From: Azadirachta indica
Lineage: Eukaryota; Streptophyta; Magnoliopsida; Sapindales; Meliaceae
Direction: 5' to 3'
Assembly: GCA_022749755.1 (NCBI GenBank)
Contig: CM040453.1
Coordinates: 16,749,368-16,813,367 of the forward strand
Length of the DNA: 64,000 nt
Of the stretch, positions 38,801 to 50,865 are shown piece by piece. A program made the position numbers and the translations under genes. Within the stretch, counting starts at the first letter, position 1; each line of letters begins with the position of its first letter. The notes beneath the pieces were generated by a model. It searched no databases, was not told where the DNA came from, and saw only the letters and a program-made list of their open reading frames with translations.

Positions 38801-39042
38801 GCAGAACAATTTACAGTGTTTTACCGCAATGGAGCCGCTTACTAGGAGGTGTTTTCTTCAGTTTCTGGGTATTGGCCCATCTCTATCCCTTTGCAAAAGG
38901 ACTTATGGGAAGACGAGGAAGAACACCAACCATTGTTTTTGTTTGGTCAGGACTTATTGCAATCACAATCTCCCTCCTTTGGGTGGCAATCAATCCCCCC
39001 TCAAGTACAAACCAAATTGGAGGCTCTTTCCAGTTCCCTTAA
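34387..39042 (+). CDS. CSLD3: Cellulose synthase-like protein D (CSLD3-type)
   Basis: Exons 34387-35258, 36264-37071 and 37285-39042 give 1145 residues, the length of Arabidopsis CSLD2/CSLD3. The enzyme is a GT2 glycan synthase of Golgi/plasma membrane making (1,4)-linked beta-glucan-type polymers, needed in this family for tip growth such as root hairs. An N-terminal RING-like zinc finger has Cys at 129, 134, 150, 152, 157, 160, 172 and 175. Two membrane helices lie at about 292-308 and 315-335. The cytosolic catalytic loop has the motifs D415-D416 (YVSDDGG), D633/D635 (NLDCDHY), TED 846-848 and QVLRW 886-890, followed by six C-terminal helices. It ends IGGSFQFP. The plant-conserved region carries the CSLD-type CCSCCFSR insertion. 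No break is visible. CSLD2 versus CSLD3 orthology is not settled. Confidence 0.95.
35259..36263 (+). other. CSLD intron 1
   Basis: 1005-bp intron between split codon bases CG and G (Arg291). It contains the TATTGT microsatellite. No other gene inside. Confidence 0.9.
35781..35868. repeat. (TTATTG)n-(TTA)n microsatellite
   Basis: About eight TTATTG/TATTGT hexamer units are followed by about eleven ATT triplets inside CSLD intron 1. Confidence 0.95.
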
Positions 39043-39530
39043 TAGCTCATTCTTTGTTGCTGAGTTGAAACCTTTTAGAGACATTATTCCTTCATTAAAT
39101 TGTTCTTTTTTCCAACAAGTTGTTGATTTTGCTGGTGCACAGACTAGAAATACTAAATGTTTCTTGTTACCCATTTGAACTCGATGTAGCAACAACATTG
39201 AGCAAAGTCTGGATGGGTGCGAGAGAATGGGAAACAGGTTTCCCTGGCATTTTGTTCTCCTTGTATCATGTCTTACAAGGATTACTTATAATTAGTCTTT
39301 CACTTTTACATGGATGATCAGGATTTTGTAATTGTGATTGCTGTATCTGCTACAAGGTGTGGCTTCCTTTTTGTAAACATCTCATTACATTAATCGTGTC
39401 CAAATTAAATCCTTTAGCAACCGGTCTTGTAAGCTTTACGTGCACTGTCTTTCAACGGTACCATAATCATGTAAAAAAATTACGGTATAACTTTCGTATG
39501 GAACAATAAACTTTCATTATACATTTGTCA
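39043..39530 (+). other. CSLD 3' UTR region
   Basis: Downstream of the TAA, composition stays gene-like to about 39400. An AATAAA at about 39505-39510 is a plausible polyadenylation signal. Confidence 0.5.
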
Positions 39531-39539
39531 GTTGTACCA

Positions 39540-40060
39540 TCTAGCAGATGCATTGTAATCCTACCCCTCAAATTCTTACTGCATTACTATCTTTTTACCA
39601 ATTGTATTCAACTAATAAAGTCAATTTAAAAATTCGCAACACAATTCAAAGAGTTTAAGGATATTTCCCATCAATAACAAGACAACTGAAGTAGAGTTTT
39701 AGATTAAAAAAAAAAAAAAAAAAAAAAAAGGAAGTCTAGGTTTTCCCATTCTAAATTAATTTCATGTGGTGAAATAAGAAAAAGGTGGTATTAAAATTAT
39801 AAACAGGATTTTCTCTTTCTTGAACCACTTTATCTCTTTAAACCATTTTTTATTCATATTAAATGAAGGCAAATTTTACAATTTATAGTAATTTTTTAAT
39901 GTAATATTAATAAATTGTATATATAAATTGTAATATTAATAAATTATAATTTTATTAAATATTAAGATTAGGATGAAGCTTTTTATGATATTATTAAAGG
40001 TTTTAAATTAGAAAATCGATATTGACATGCCCTCAAGTTCGAAAGAAAACAAATAATGTC
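39540..40060. other. AT-rich spacer with poly-A run
   Basis: An A run lies at 39706-39729. No gene. It ends where the tandem array starts. Confidence 0.5.
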
Positions 40061-40309
40061 TTATACTGGGAGATACCCTCTTACATTTGCCCAATCACTG
40101 AATACCTCTAAGTTTTAACAGTAGATTGTATATATAAATTGTAATATCGCATATAAAAAATTTGGTGCCTTAATTAGAGTTGCCTAAAACGCTATGATTA
40201 AAGTGAAGTTCTCTATTATCTTATTAAAGGAGTAAAAAATTTGGTATGTAGGCTTAAACAATTGTTTGATTTGGTAAAGACAAATTTCAGAATGCTCTCT
40301 ATGTTATAT

Positions 40310-42400
40310 AAATCTTAAATCCATAATTTTTAATAATATACATTTATTTGATAAAATTTGAATTATATGCAAATAAAATCTAATAAGTAATAACTCATGT
40401 TATTATTTTTATTTAAAAATAATTAATATATCCAATAACATAAGGTTGTTAAAAATTTTTAATAGAAATAAACATTAATATTTTTATTTAAAAATAAAAA
40501 ATAAATAAAAGAACACAACAAAATTATGTAATAACTTGTCATAATTAATGAAAATAAAATAATTTTATTTTTCTTTAAAATATTAAAAACTAAATAAATT
40601 ATGAAATTAGAATATTTTATAATATATGAACAACTAACTTAAATAGAATATAATGGACTTTATTAAAAAAAAAAAAAAGGCCCCATGAAGGGGTTTGTTA
40701 ATAACTTTTATAAAATAACAGCTAGGTTTTTGCCACCCTTTCAAATATATTTTAAAACTCGAATTTTTTATTGATGATTTTAACATTAATTAAAGAAAAA
40801 ATGTATAATAACCCTTGTTATTAGGCCTAATGCTTAAATAATCTTATAAAATTTCACAAATACTTTACTATTATATGTGTTACTGTTAAACCTTTTTAAA
40901 GGTAATTTTGTACTTTAAATCATTGACTTAAAAGATTAGTAAAAATTTGATACAAATGAATTTAATTAATAATATATCATTATCAAAAACTAATACCAAG
41001 CCCATGCTAATTTTTTCTTTTAAATTTATTTTTAGTTTTTCAAATACTCATTTCCAATGTCCACTAAAAGGAAAAAGAAAAAAAAAAAAGAAAATCACTA
41101 ATACGTGAAAAAAAATTATTGTAATCTATTTTCAATTTTTCTATTAAGAAATTAAACAACATTGACAGCATAAAATTTAATTTAATTCTTTCTGTTGATA
41201 TCAAATTTTGTTATCATGTATGAATGAGAAAATTTTTTAGATATGGAAGAAAGTCTTTTTTAATTTTTTTTCTTCTTTTTCTTAGTCTTATGAGATTCTA
41301 ATCCTAATGAAAATTTAATTGAAGAAGACTACAGATTTGGGTCAACCTTTTGCCAGAAATGGGCCAGATTAGATAGTTTGTGGGAAGATATTTACATTTT
41401 AATCTGTTAACAATTTGGGCATAGTTTCTTCGCGTTTTGGGCTTCCTTTGAAGCGGCAAGCCCGGTTAGAAAATCTATTAGGCTAATGCAGGAAATAACT
41501 GGATCCGAGCCCCACTGAAAATCGGTTTAACGGGCAGTGGGGAAATTGGTTCAACAGCTTAAATGACTGCTTCTATTTTTCTTTTGAAACTTGTTTGAAC
41601 TCACAAATTTTAGCAAACCAAAATCCCAATTACCAAAAAAAAAAAAAAAAAAAAAATCCCAACAAACTCACATTGCTAATGCAAAAATAAAAAAAATTTA
41701 GAAATTAGGAAACTCAAATTGCAATCTAGCAAACATTCAAAAAATTTGGATAGATCCATATAATAATCCCAAACAATCCCAAATTATGGTCTCATCAAAT
41801 TTTATTTTATTATTTTTGCTTTATTTATAATACAAATAGAAAACTTTAATTTATTTAAAATTAATTTATCAAATATTACTTTATTAATTTTACTTATTTT
41901 TTCAAATCATTTTGTTTTTTAACAAAGGGTGTCCATGTAAATTTATTTTTTCAAATATATAAAAGACATGCTGATAATTAAACTAGTTAAATGGAGATAT
42001 TGTTAAGGGGGTCATATTGGGTATTATATATATTACATACTTTGATTAAATAGCGGTGTTACATGCGTTTCGGTGTACTGTAAGTCTACGTACTTTTAAA
42101 TTCTAATACAATGTTAAGTAATCAAAGTATTAGATATTATAAATTTCAATCCACTAATTGAATAAAGAAAATTGAATGTATCTCATAATTAATAAATTAT
42201 CCATTATAATTTTGTTAAATATTTTGATTACATTTAAGCCTTATCCATTAATGAACTAATTATACAGAGGTTGAAAGCTATCTTATCGTATCTTAGATTG
42301 AAAAAATATATATATATATATATTTATTATCAAAGAAAATTTTTCGTTAGCATTGTAAAAGACGCGCGCTTAACAAACTTTTAAAGAAGTATATTAATTG
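40310..42400. other. AT-rich part of unit A missing from unit B
   Basis: No gene. A-runs lie near 40660 and 41635-41657. 41330-41550 has a more balanced composition and is partly shared with the right edge of the window (from about 63500). Confidence 0.6.
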
Positions 42401-42950
42401 AAGACAAAAACTACAAATACGTCACTTGATATTGGTAGAGAAAAAGTATGTTGTACAAATAGAATTTCAAAATCGAGACGACAATTCAAGCCGCTTTATT
42501 TCATCTTTAATATTGTGACAATGCTTATCTAGTTAAAGTATATATTAATTATTCTTGTAACAGTTTGGCATTAATTATTCTCGTAACATCACCAGCCTTT
42601 ATATTTTTGCGATTCAAAACAATATTATGTAATTAAAATATTTACTATTATAAATTTTGATCGATTGATTGGTTAAAAACGAATGAATATATCTCTTAAG
42701 TAGAAAGTGAAATCGTTCTTTCATACCGAAAATTTAGATTTATATAAAAAATAAAAAATAAAAAATAAGATCAAATGTGATGACTCTTTAGTATTATAAA
42801 GGCAGATTTTATGAAACTTTATAAGATTTGTATTAATGAAGACAAAAACATCAAACAACAATATTTCCAGACATTGGAAGAAAAAAGTTAGTTTTGGTTA
42901 ATTTTCTCAAAAAGTTGCTGCATGCATATGTAGAAACTTGGAATTATTAA

Positions 42951-42983
42951 TTGCTCGCATTATTATTGATGACACGCGAGCAA
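42951..42983 (-). other. 3'-UTR stem-loop of P450 copy A
   Basis: TTGCTCGC (42951-42958) pairs with GCGAGCAA (42976-42983) around a 17-nt loop, 11 nt after the stop codon of copy A. The same structure is kept in copy B. Confidence 0.65.
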
Positions 42984-42994
42984 TTTGCCTTCAA

Positions 42995-44585
42995 TTATTT
43001 ATAGTGCTGAGCCGTAAGACAAAGAACATTCTTCTTGTGCATGGTAATTCCTGGAAGAACATCAAAATCTAAGTCTTCTTTCCTCATTCCAGAAGGCATT
43101 TCCCAATCAAATTTGTAAAGAAGATTAGCCAATGCAAGCTCCACAGTAGCAATTCCCATGTATATTCCCGGACAAATCCTTCTTCCAGCACCGAATGGTA
43201 TTAACTCGTAGTGTTGTCCTTTATAGTCAATGGGACTACCTATGAATCTCTCGGGATAAAATTCGTCAGGATTCTCCCAAGCTTCAGGATCCCTCCCTAT
43301 TGCCCTCGTGTTTACAAAAACAAGGGTTTTAGCTGGTATATCGTATCCCTCTATGTTGCAATGTTCAATTGTTTCTCTTGGGACTAGTAAGGGAACTGTT
43401 GGTTGCAACCTCATCGTCTCCTTCACTACAGCTCTAAGATAAGGGAGATTTTGAGCATCATCTTCATCCACAAAGCCTTTGTTTTCAGATAATGTTCTGA
43501 CTTCTTGTTGAACTTTCTGCATTACTCTTGGATGCTTCATTAGGTAAGTCATGGCCCAAACCACTGTTGCTGTGCTTGTGTCTGTCCCAGCAACGAATAC
43601 ATCCTGCAATTAACAAAATAGAACTAGATTCATGATATCAGGAACAAGAACACTCTCCAATGGACCCTAAGTTTAGAACAAGACTAAAGTAATATTATTA
43701 CCGTGAGCACTGCTTTCATGTGATCGAAAGTTAGATCAATTTTAAACCCTCGATCTTTCCGAATTTGAAGTAGAACATCAACCATATCCTCCTGATGATC
43801 GTCAGATTTTGCTCTCTTTGGATCTAAGTGCTCCTCAATGAGTTCCTGGTAGAATGCATCAAGTTCCTGGAAGTTCTTTTCGAGGCGACGCATTGTTCCT
43901 GTTAGTTTATCAACCCAACCCATCCAAGGAAAATAATCTGTGAAAAAAAAGCTGACTAACAAGCCCTGAGTTTCATTAAGCAGCGCATGAAATCTACTTC
44001 TCTCACTTGCTTCATCCTCACAGCTATTCCCAAAACCAAGCCTGCAAATAATTGTGCTAGTAAGAGACATCATTATCTCACTTAAGTTGACAGGTTTACA
44101 AGTAACAACTGATCTTGAAATCTTTTCAATCATACGGGAAACTTCATCTTCTCTAATGGGTCGAAAATTCTGGACCCTGTTAGGGTTCAACAGATGAATG
44201 ACGCAAATTTTCCTTATCTCTCTCCAGTACTCATTGTACGGTGAAAATACCAAATCCAGGCCTTGGTAAGATAGCTTCTGCTGGCCAAGCAAGGAAGGCC
44301 TGCTACAGAATTGAAGGTCATGGGTTTTCAGAATCTCTTTCGCCATTTTTGGCGAGGAAACTCCTAGGGTTGGTACAGAACCCAGGCGTAAGGACATGAG
44401 AGGGCCATATTTTTTGGATAGCTCTCGGAAAGATAACTGAGGCCTTGAGATATCAAATTGGTGTAAATTGCCGATCAAGGGAAGACCCTTGGGGCCTGGT
44501 GGTAGTCGAATACTTCTGTTAGTTTGTGCAAGAAACAAGAAGAAAGGAAGAGATAGAAGGATGAAGATGATGACAAGGACACCAT
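42995..44585 (-). pseudogene. Cytochrome P450 (CYP71 clan), copy A, start-proximal frameshift
   Basis: Exon 1 runs to 43702 (donor GTAATA); exon 2 is 43603 to 42995 and encodes 202 residues plus stop. Landmarks are the proline hinge PPGP, I-helix AGTDTS, ExxR motif KETMR, PERF, and heme loop FGAGRRICPG with the Cys ligand (about 43166-43198). It is a haem monooxygenase anchored in the ER and needing P450 reductase. It resembles CYP71/CYP83-type enzymes; the substrate is unknown. Compared with copy B, one base is missing just after the ATG at 44585 (GGTG-TCC versus GGCGTTCC). From that ATG the reading ends at 44475, and the PPGP frame has a TAA just upstream and no ATG of its own near the N-terminus. 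The rest is intact, so this is a very recent pseudogene or a sequence error. Confidence 0.85.
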
Positions 44586-44635
44586 TATCTTATCTGTGGA
44601 GCTTATGCACTTGATGACTACACCAGAGAGAAAAC

Positions 44636-44656
44636 CACCATATATATATATATACA
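44636..44656 (-). promoter_or_regulatory. TATA-type AT repeat upstream of P450 copy A
   Basis: (AT)n about 50-70 bp before the ATG on the minus strand, where the core promoter is expected. The copy B equivalent (50073-50098) is longer. Confidence 0.4.
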
Positions 44657-44661
44657 TCGAT

Positions 44662-44805
44662 AGATAGATATTTGATGAATTTTTTAAGGACGTAGGACAT
44701 TTTATTCCATAAGATTTGGCTATTATGTTTATGTATATATAGACAGATAGATATTTGTGGAATTTTGTAAGGACATAGGATATTTTAGTCCTTAAGATTT
44801 TGCCT
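44662..44805. repeat. Direct repeat in P450 A promoter
   Basis: AGATAGATATTTG...AAGGAC.TAGGA blocks occur at 44662-44721 and 44745-44805, period about 83 bp. The same pair exists at 50102-50161 and 50184-50240 upstream of copy B. Confidence 0.8.
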
Positions 44806-44825
44806 AATACTCCCATAAGTTCCAC

Positions 44826-45465
44826 TAGTAATAAAAGGATCTAAAAAAGTTAGACTTCGTTACTTTGTGTCATTTGTTAAGAGGAAACAGTAGACAAAAT
44901 AGTCTTTTAAAATCATTTAGTAACAAAATTAATATATTATAAAGTGACAACCAACTCATCAATTACATGTCGTTATAACACGTATCATCATATTATTGGG
45001 CAGCTTACAGTTTGGTTTAATGATTTGTTGTTGTTGTTGATTATTACTGACTACTATTAACTATTGTCTAATATAATCTGTTTTAGTTACTATATGTATC
45101 ATTTAAATTCTTATTAAATGATTTAAACAATAATATTACTACTGTCATCTTTTGAACAATTGTTCATTGTTGATCTGAAGTTAAATTTTTAGGTGTTATA
45201 AATTCAATTTTAAATTTATAGTGAACAGTTACTTAAATAGTACGATAATGGTCCCATTGCGTAGAAATAAATAGATTTTATTATATTGAAAATATTGTTT
45301 AAGTTATTTGCTTTTTATATTTTATTAAATGAAATATTGTTTGTTTATTTATTAAATAAGTTATTAATTTCTATTAAGATGATGATTTATTTTTATGGTA
45401 TTAAATTTTTACAATCATAATGTTAAAGTAGGCAATTTCACATTAATGGGTCATTCTAAATTACA
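44826..45465. other. Far upstream region of P450 copy A
   Basis: AT-rich. It aligns with 50240-50865 of unit B. No gene. Confidence 0.6.
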
Positions 45466-45470
45466 ATAAA

Positions 45471-46186
45471 GGAAATTGACATATATTGCCTAGAATTAGG
45501 AGAAAGGGTAGATATCTCTAGAGTTTGACTGTTTATGAATATCCCTTTCAAGTTTAAAGAAATAAACAGATACCCCTTTGACTTCGACACCTATTAGTTG
45601 ACCTATTATATTATTATTATTTTTATGCCTAAACTTTAGTATAATAACAAAATAAGATATAAGGTTTCTAACTATAACAATTTAATCCTACTATTCAAAA
45701 TATACTAAAAGCTAAAATATTAAAATTAATTTTTTTAATTTATTATCTAAAAAAATTTAAAAAAGAAAATATTATTATCAAAAAATTCTAACAATGAGTA
45801 AATTATCTTATTTTATACTTTTAATTAAAATTAAACTAAATTATATTAGTTTTTTAAATAATACAAGAAAAAAATAATGTGTAAATTAATTTGATGTCAT
45901 GAATTAATAAAATTGGTATTAGATATATATTATATTCTTATTAAATAATTTAATTTAATTTTGGTTAAAATTATAAAAAATAAAATTTTTATTATATTTG
46001 TTTGTAATAAATAGAATATTATCTGTCAACTCATTATCAGAATTTTTTTTGATAACGGTATTGTTTTCTAAATTTTTTTTATTAAAGACGAAAATGATAA
46101 TAACTTAATTGATCAACTAATGGGTTTGAAAGTTAAAATAATATTTGTTTATTTAACAAATTTGAGTAGGGTAGCCGTCAATTTCC
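45471..46186. mobile_element. Short inverted-repeat element in unit A
   Basis: GGAAATTGAC (45471-45480) is mirrored by GTCAATTTCC (46177-46186). The copy in unit B lies at about 50866-51595 with slightly decayed ends. Presence in both units means it predates the duplication. No ORF; class unclear. Confidence 0.5.
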
Positions 46187-46839
46187 TAAAAATTAAGGGC
46201 TTTTATAATCTAAATGAAAAATTTATATTATTATTATAAGAAAAGGTTCAAAAGGGCGTGAAAAATTTCCCTAAATTTTTATAAAAATATGGTTTATGTT
46301 TTCAACAATCTTATAAGTTTCTCATTTACTTTTTGTTCTTTTTGGTATCAGAGATGAATACGTCCAACATAAAACAATTTTGCACAAAAAAAAATTAAGG
46401 GAAAACAGATTTCGGGAATCAATTTTAATTTAGTTTATTATAATTAAATTAATATTTCATTATTTTACACATTATTTATAAGACGTTGGATCTAAACTCA
46501 TCCAATGGTTTATATCAAATTTGATTATATAATTAATGTATAAATCAAATTTAATCCCAATCCAACTATATACAAATAATGTAAAGATTTATAAAGTAAC
46601 AGGGCTGCTAATCTTTTTTCTCTTTCTATATATATATATATTTATATATATAGTCGATTTTACAAACATGGAACAATTCATACTATCGTATATTTAGTGA
46701 GGAAAAGTTTCATTTCATAAATTAATAAATTACTTCTAAGTTTTAAATAGTAAGAAGAGGTACAAATTTCTACATAATTTTGGGAATTTTTTTAAATTGA
46801 GATAGATTTGGCCTAAGTTTTAGAATAAATTTTACTCCC
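46187..46839. other. AT-rich spacer of unit A
   Basis: It aligns with about 51600-52242 of unit B and contains (AT)n near 46628. No gene. Confidence 0.6.
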
Positions 46840-46842
46840 AAT

Positions 46843-47577
46843 CACTACTAACAACAAGGCTTTTCTATCGTAAATAATACAAACTCAATTGCTAAAGACG
46901 TTATTGCGATTGAAAGGCAACCAATTGTGGCCAAATTGGATTGGCTGCAATAAGTCTTGATGCAAACTTTTTGCCATTTGCGACAACAAATATATAGCGG
47001 TAGCAAAAAATATTTGTGTCCAATTTGCAATCAATATATAATAGCGGTAAATAATTTAAAACAATTATGCATTTTTTTGGCTACAACTGTTTATTGCCAA
47101 ATATTTGGCTGCAAAAAATATTAGATATTTGTAATTATTTTCATTAATTTAATGCCAATTACAAATATATTTTATTTTATCATCTGAATAAAACCTATCT
47201 AAGAGCTCTGTTTGTTTAAAATCATTAACTAATTTATTTGGAAGCAAATTAATTGTCTTTCATCACAATAAATTGCATTTAATAACAAATTACTAAAAAA
47301 AAGATGGATTTTTTTTAAAAGGCATAATATAAGTGCAAAACAAAGCTCGTTCTAACAAGTTGCTAGTTCAGAGCATCAAGTGCAAAATTAACAAGTAACG
47401 ATAAGAGGCAGATCAGTGGCTGCATTTTTAGCACAAGACCATCAAATGACAGTAGCAACAACATTAAATGGCAGCAATAACAGCATCAATTGGCAGCACT
47501 CAAAGCTGCCTGAGCATTTTGCTTCCACTGCAAACTTCTGGCACTAGGTTTAATAGGAAGATCAGGCCTAAATAGCC
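46843..47577 (+). mobile_element. Left end of CACTA element, truncated (unit A)
   Basis: CACTACTAACAACAAGGC begins right after AAT (46840-46842), the same flank as the full element in unit B. It continues with subterminal motifs of the TTTGCGAC/GGCTGCAA type. It stops abruptly at about 47577, where unit B begins. Confidence 0.75.
47486..47577 (-). pseudogene. C-terminal exon piece of RRM protein (unit A)
   Basis: On the minus strand this reads PDLPIKPSARSLQWKQNAQ to a TGA at 47488-47486, the same captured exon as in unit B. The Gln of SLQWKQ is Leu in unit B. It is cut at its 5' side by the unit junction. Confidence 0.7.
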
Positions 47578-48363
47578 TCTTACTGGGAGATACCCTCTTA
47601 TATTTGCCCAATCACTAAATACCTCTAAGTTTTAACAGTAGACTGTATATATATATATATATATATATTGTAATATCGCATATAAAAAATTTGGTGCCTT
47701 AATTATAGTTGCCTAAAACGCTACGATTAAAGTGAAGTTCTTTATTGTCTTATTAAAGGAGTAAAAAATTTGGTATCTAGGCTTAAACAATTGTTTGATT
47801 TGGTAAAGAAAAATTTCAGAATGCTCTCTATGTTATATAAACACAAATACGTCACTTGACACTGGAAGAGAAAAAGTATGTTGTACAAATAGAATTTCAA
47901 AATCGAGACCACAATTCAACCCGCTTTATTTCATCTTTAATATTGTGACAATGCTTGTCTAGTTGAAGTATATATTAAGAACACAACCCTTTAAGTGCTA
48001 GATGTAACAGTTTGACATTAATTATTCTTGTAACATCACCGCCCTTTATATTTTTGCGGTTCAAAACAATATTATGTAATTAAAATATTTAATATTATAA
48101 ATTTTGATAGATTGATTGGTTAAAAACGAATGAATATATCTCTTAAGTAGAAAGTGAAATCGCTCTTTCATACCGAAGATTTAGATTTATGTAAAATATT
48201 AAAAATAAGATCAAATGTGATGACTCTTTAATATTATAAAGGCAGACTTTATGAAACTTCATAAAATTTATATTAATTAAGACAAAAACATCAAACAATA
48301 ATATTGCCAGACATTGGAAGAAAAAAGTTACTGCATGCATATGTAGAAACTTGGAATTATTAA

Positions 48364-48396
48364 TTGCTCGCATTATTATTGATGACACGCGAGCAA
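48364..48396 (-). other. 3'-UTR stem-loop of P450 copy B
   Basis: TTGCTCGC (48364-48371) with GCGAGCAA (48389-48396), same loop length and distance from the stop codon as in copy A. Confidence 0.65.
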
Positions 48397-48407
48397 TATG
48401 CCTTCAA

Positions 48408-50017
48408 TTATTTATAGTGCTGAGCCGTAAGACAAAGAACATTCTTCTTGTGCATGGTAATTCCTGGAAGAACATCAAAATCTAAGTCTTCTTTCCTCAT
48501 TCCAGAAGGCATTTCCCAATCAAATTTGTAAAGAAGATTAGCCAACGCAAGGTCCACAGCAGCAATTCCCATGTATAATCCTGGACAAATCCTTCTTCCA
48601 GCACCAAATGGTATTAACTCGTAGTGTTGTCCTTTAAAGTCAATAGGACTACCTATGAATCTCTCGGGATAAAATTCGTCAGGATTCTCCCAAGCTTCAG
48701 GATCCCTCCCTATCGCCCATGTGTTTACAAAAACAAGGGTTTTAGCTGGTATATCGTATCCCTCTATGTTGCAATGTTCAATTGTTTCTCTTGGGACTAG
48801 TAAGGGAACTGTTGGTTGCAACCTCATCGTCTCCTTCACTACAGCTCTAAGATAAGGGAGATTTTGAGCATCATCTTCATCTACAAAGACTTTGTTTCCA
48901 GATAATGTTCTGATTTCTTGTTGAACTTTCTTCATTACTCTCGGATGCTTCATTAGGTAAGTCATAGCCCAAACCACTGTTGCTGCGCTTGTGTCTGTCC
49001 CAGCAACGAACACATTCTGCAATTAACAAAATAGATTTAGAATCTTATGATATCAGGAACAAAACAAAAACTTCCCAATGGATCCTAAGTTTAGAACAAT
49101 AAATTAAATTAATATTATTACCATGAGCACTGCTTTGATGTGATCGAAAGTTAGATCAATTTTAAACCCTCGATCTTTCCGAATTTGAAGTAAGACATCA
49201 ATTATATCCTCGTGATGATCATCGGCTTTTGGTCTCTTTGAATCTAAATGCTCCTCAATGAGTTCCTGGTAGAAAGCATCAAATTCCTTGAAGTTCTTTT
49301 CCAGGCGACGGATCATTCCTGTCAGTTTATCCACCCAACCCATGAAAGGAAAATAATCTGTAACAAAAAAGCATACAAACAAGGCCTGAGTTTCATTAAG
49401 CAGGGCATGAAATCTACTCCTCTCACTTGCTTCATCCTCATACCTCTTCCCAAAACCAAGCCTGCAAGTAATCGTGCTAGTAAGAGACATCATTAACTCA
49501 CTTATGTTGACAGGCTTACAAGCAACAACTGATCTTGAAATCTTTTCATCATACGAGAAACTTCATCTTCTCTAATGGGTCGAAAACTCTGAACCCTATT
49601 AGAGTTCAACAGATGAATGACACAAATTTTCCTTATCTCTCTCCAGTACTCATCGTAGGGTGAAAACACCAAATCCAAGCCTTGGTAAGATAGCTTCTGC
49701 TGGCCAAGCAAGGAAGGCCTGCTACAGAATTGAAGGTCATGGGTTTTCAGAATCTCTTTAGCCATTTTTGCAGAGGAAACTACTAGGGTTGGCACAGAGC
49801 CAAGGCGTAGGGACATGAGGGGGCCATACTTTTTGGATAGCTCCCAGAAAGATACCTGAGGCCGTGAGATATCAAACTGGTGTAAATTACCGATGAAGGG
49901 AAGACCTTTTGGGCCTGGTGGTAGTCGAATATTTCTGGGTTTTCTGTGTGTTTGTGCAATAAAGAAGAAGAAGATAGGAAGAGATAGAAGGAGGATGACG
50001 ACGACAAGGAACGCCAT
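48408..50017 (-). pseudogene. Cytochrome P450 (CYP71 clan), copy B, exon-1 frameshift
   Basis: A proper ATG at 50017 starts a hydrophobic ER anchor (FLVVVILLLSLPIFFFF), and the PPGP hinge follows. One base is missing near 49548 relative to copy A (TTTTCATCATAC versus TTTTCAATCATAC). This shifts the frame after REDEVSRM and reaches a stop at 49502. The proper reading resumes for the rest of exon 1 (to 49122, donor GTAATA). Exon 2 (49016-48408) is intact with AGTDTS, KETMR, PERF and the heme loop FGAGRRICPG (about 48579-48611). Sequence is very close to copy A. Substrate unknown; CYP71/CYP83-like. The lesion differs from that of copy A. Confidence 0.85.
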
Positions 50018-50072
50018 TATCTTATTCTGTGGAGCTTATGCAATTAATGACTACAACAGAGAGAAAACCACC

Positions 50073-50098
50073 ATATATATATATATATATGTATATAT
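50073..50098 (-). promoter_or_regulatory. TATA-type AT repeat upstream of P450 copy B
   Basis: An (AT)n tract lies 56-81 bp before the ATG on the minus strand. It is the only TATA-like sequence at the expected distance. Confidence 0.4.
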
Positions 50099-50101
50099 CG
50101 A

Positions 50102-50240
50102 CAGATAGATATTTGATGAATTTTTTAAGGACGTAGGACATTTTAGTCCATAAGATTTGGCTATTATGTTTATGTTTATATAGATAGATAGATATTTGTG
50201 GAATTTTGCAAGGGTATAGGATATTTAGATCCCTAATAAA
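50102..50240. repeat. Direct repeat in P450 B promoter
   Basis: Two copies about 82 bp apart of the AGATAGATATTTG...AAGG block, equivalent to those in unit A. Confidence 0.75.
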
Positions 50241-50865
50241 AATATCTACAATGGTCCAAGTTCGTTACTTTGTGTCATTTGTTGAAAGGGAAAAGTGGAC
50301 AAGTAGTCTTTTAAAATTATTTAGTAATAAAAATTGAAATATTATAAAATGACAGCCAACTCATTAAATATATATTATTCTAATGCGTATCATCATATTT
50401 TTTGGGTAGCTTATAGTTGGGTTTAATGATCTGTTGTCGTTGTTGATCATCACTTACTGCCATTGATCATTATCTAATATCATTCGTTTCAATTACTATA
50501 TATATCATTTAAATCTTTATTGAACGATTTAAGTAATAATATTATTACTGTTACCTTTTGAAAAATTGTTCATCGTTGATATAAAATTGAATTTTTAAAT
50601 TTAATTTTAAATTTATAGTGAACAATTATTCAAACAGTACGGTAATGATCTCATTGCGTATAAATAAACATATTTTATTATATTGAATAATTATCTAAGT
50701 TATTTTCTTTTATATTTTATTAAATGTAATATAATTTGTTTATTTATTAAATAAGTTATTAATTTCTATTAAAATGATGATTTATTTTTATGGAATTAAA
50801 TTTTTACAATCATAATGTAAAAGTAGGCAATTTCATAAGAAAGGGTCATTCTAAATTAAAATAAA

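Larger units (their letters stand above)
40062..47577. repeat. Tandem unit A of the P450 array
   Basis: This unit starts with a block (40066-40310) that recurs at 47583-47838. 42407-46843 aligns with 47840-52246 throughout (P450, its 5' and 3' flanks, and an upstream short element). It ends at about 47577 inside a CACTA element. The segment 40310-42407 is absent from unit B, but its 40900-41430 part recurs at 63500-64000. Confidence 0.85.

Noticed and set aside
44475..44825. Minus-strand open frame of 116 codons over P450 A start
   Set aside because: It is the shifted reading from the broken start region, Ser- and Tyr-rich without domain features; kept only as evidence of the frameshift.
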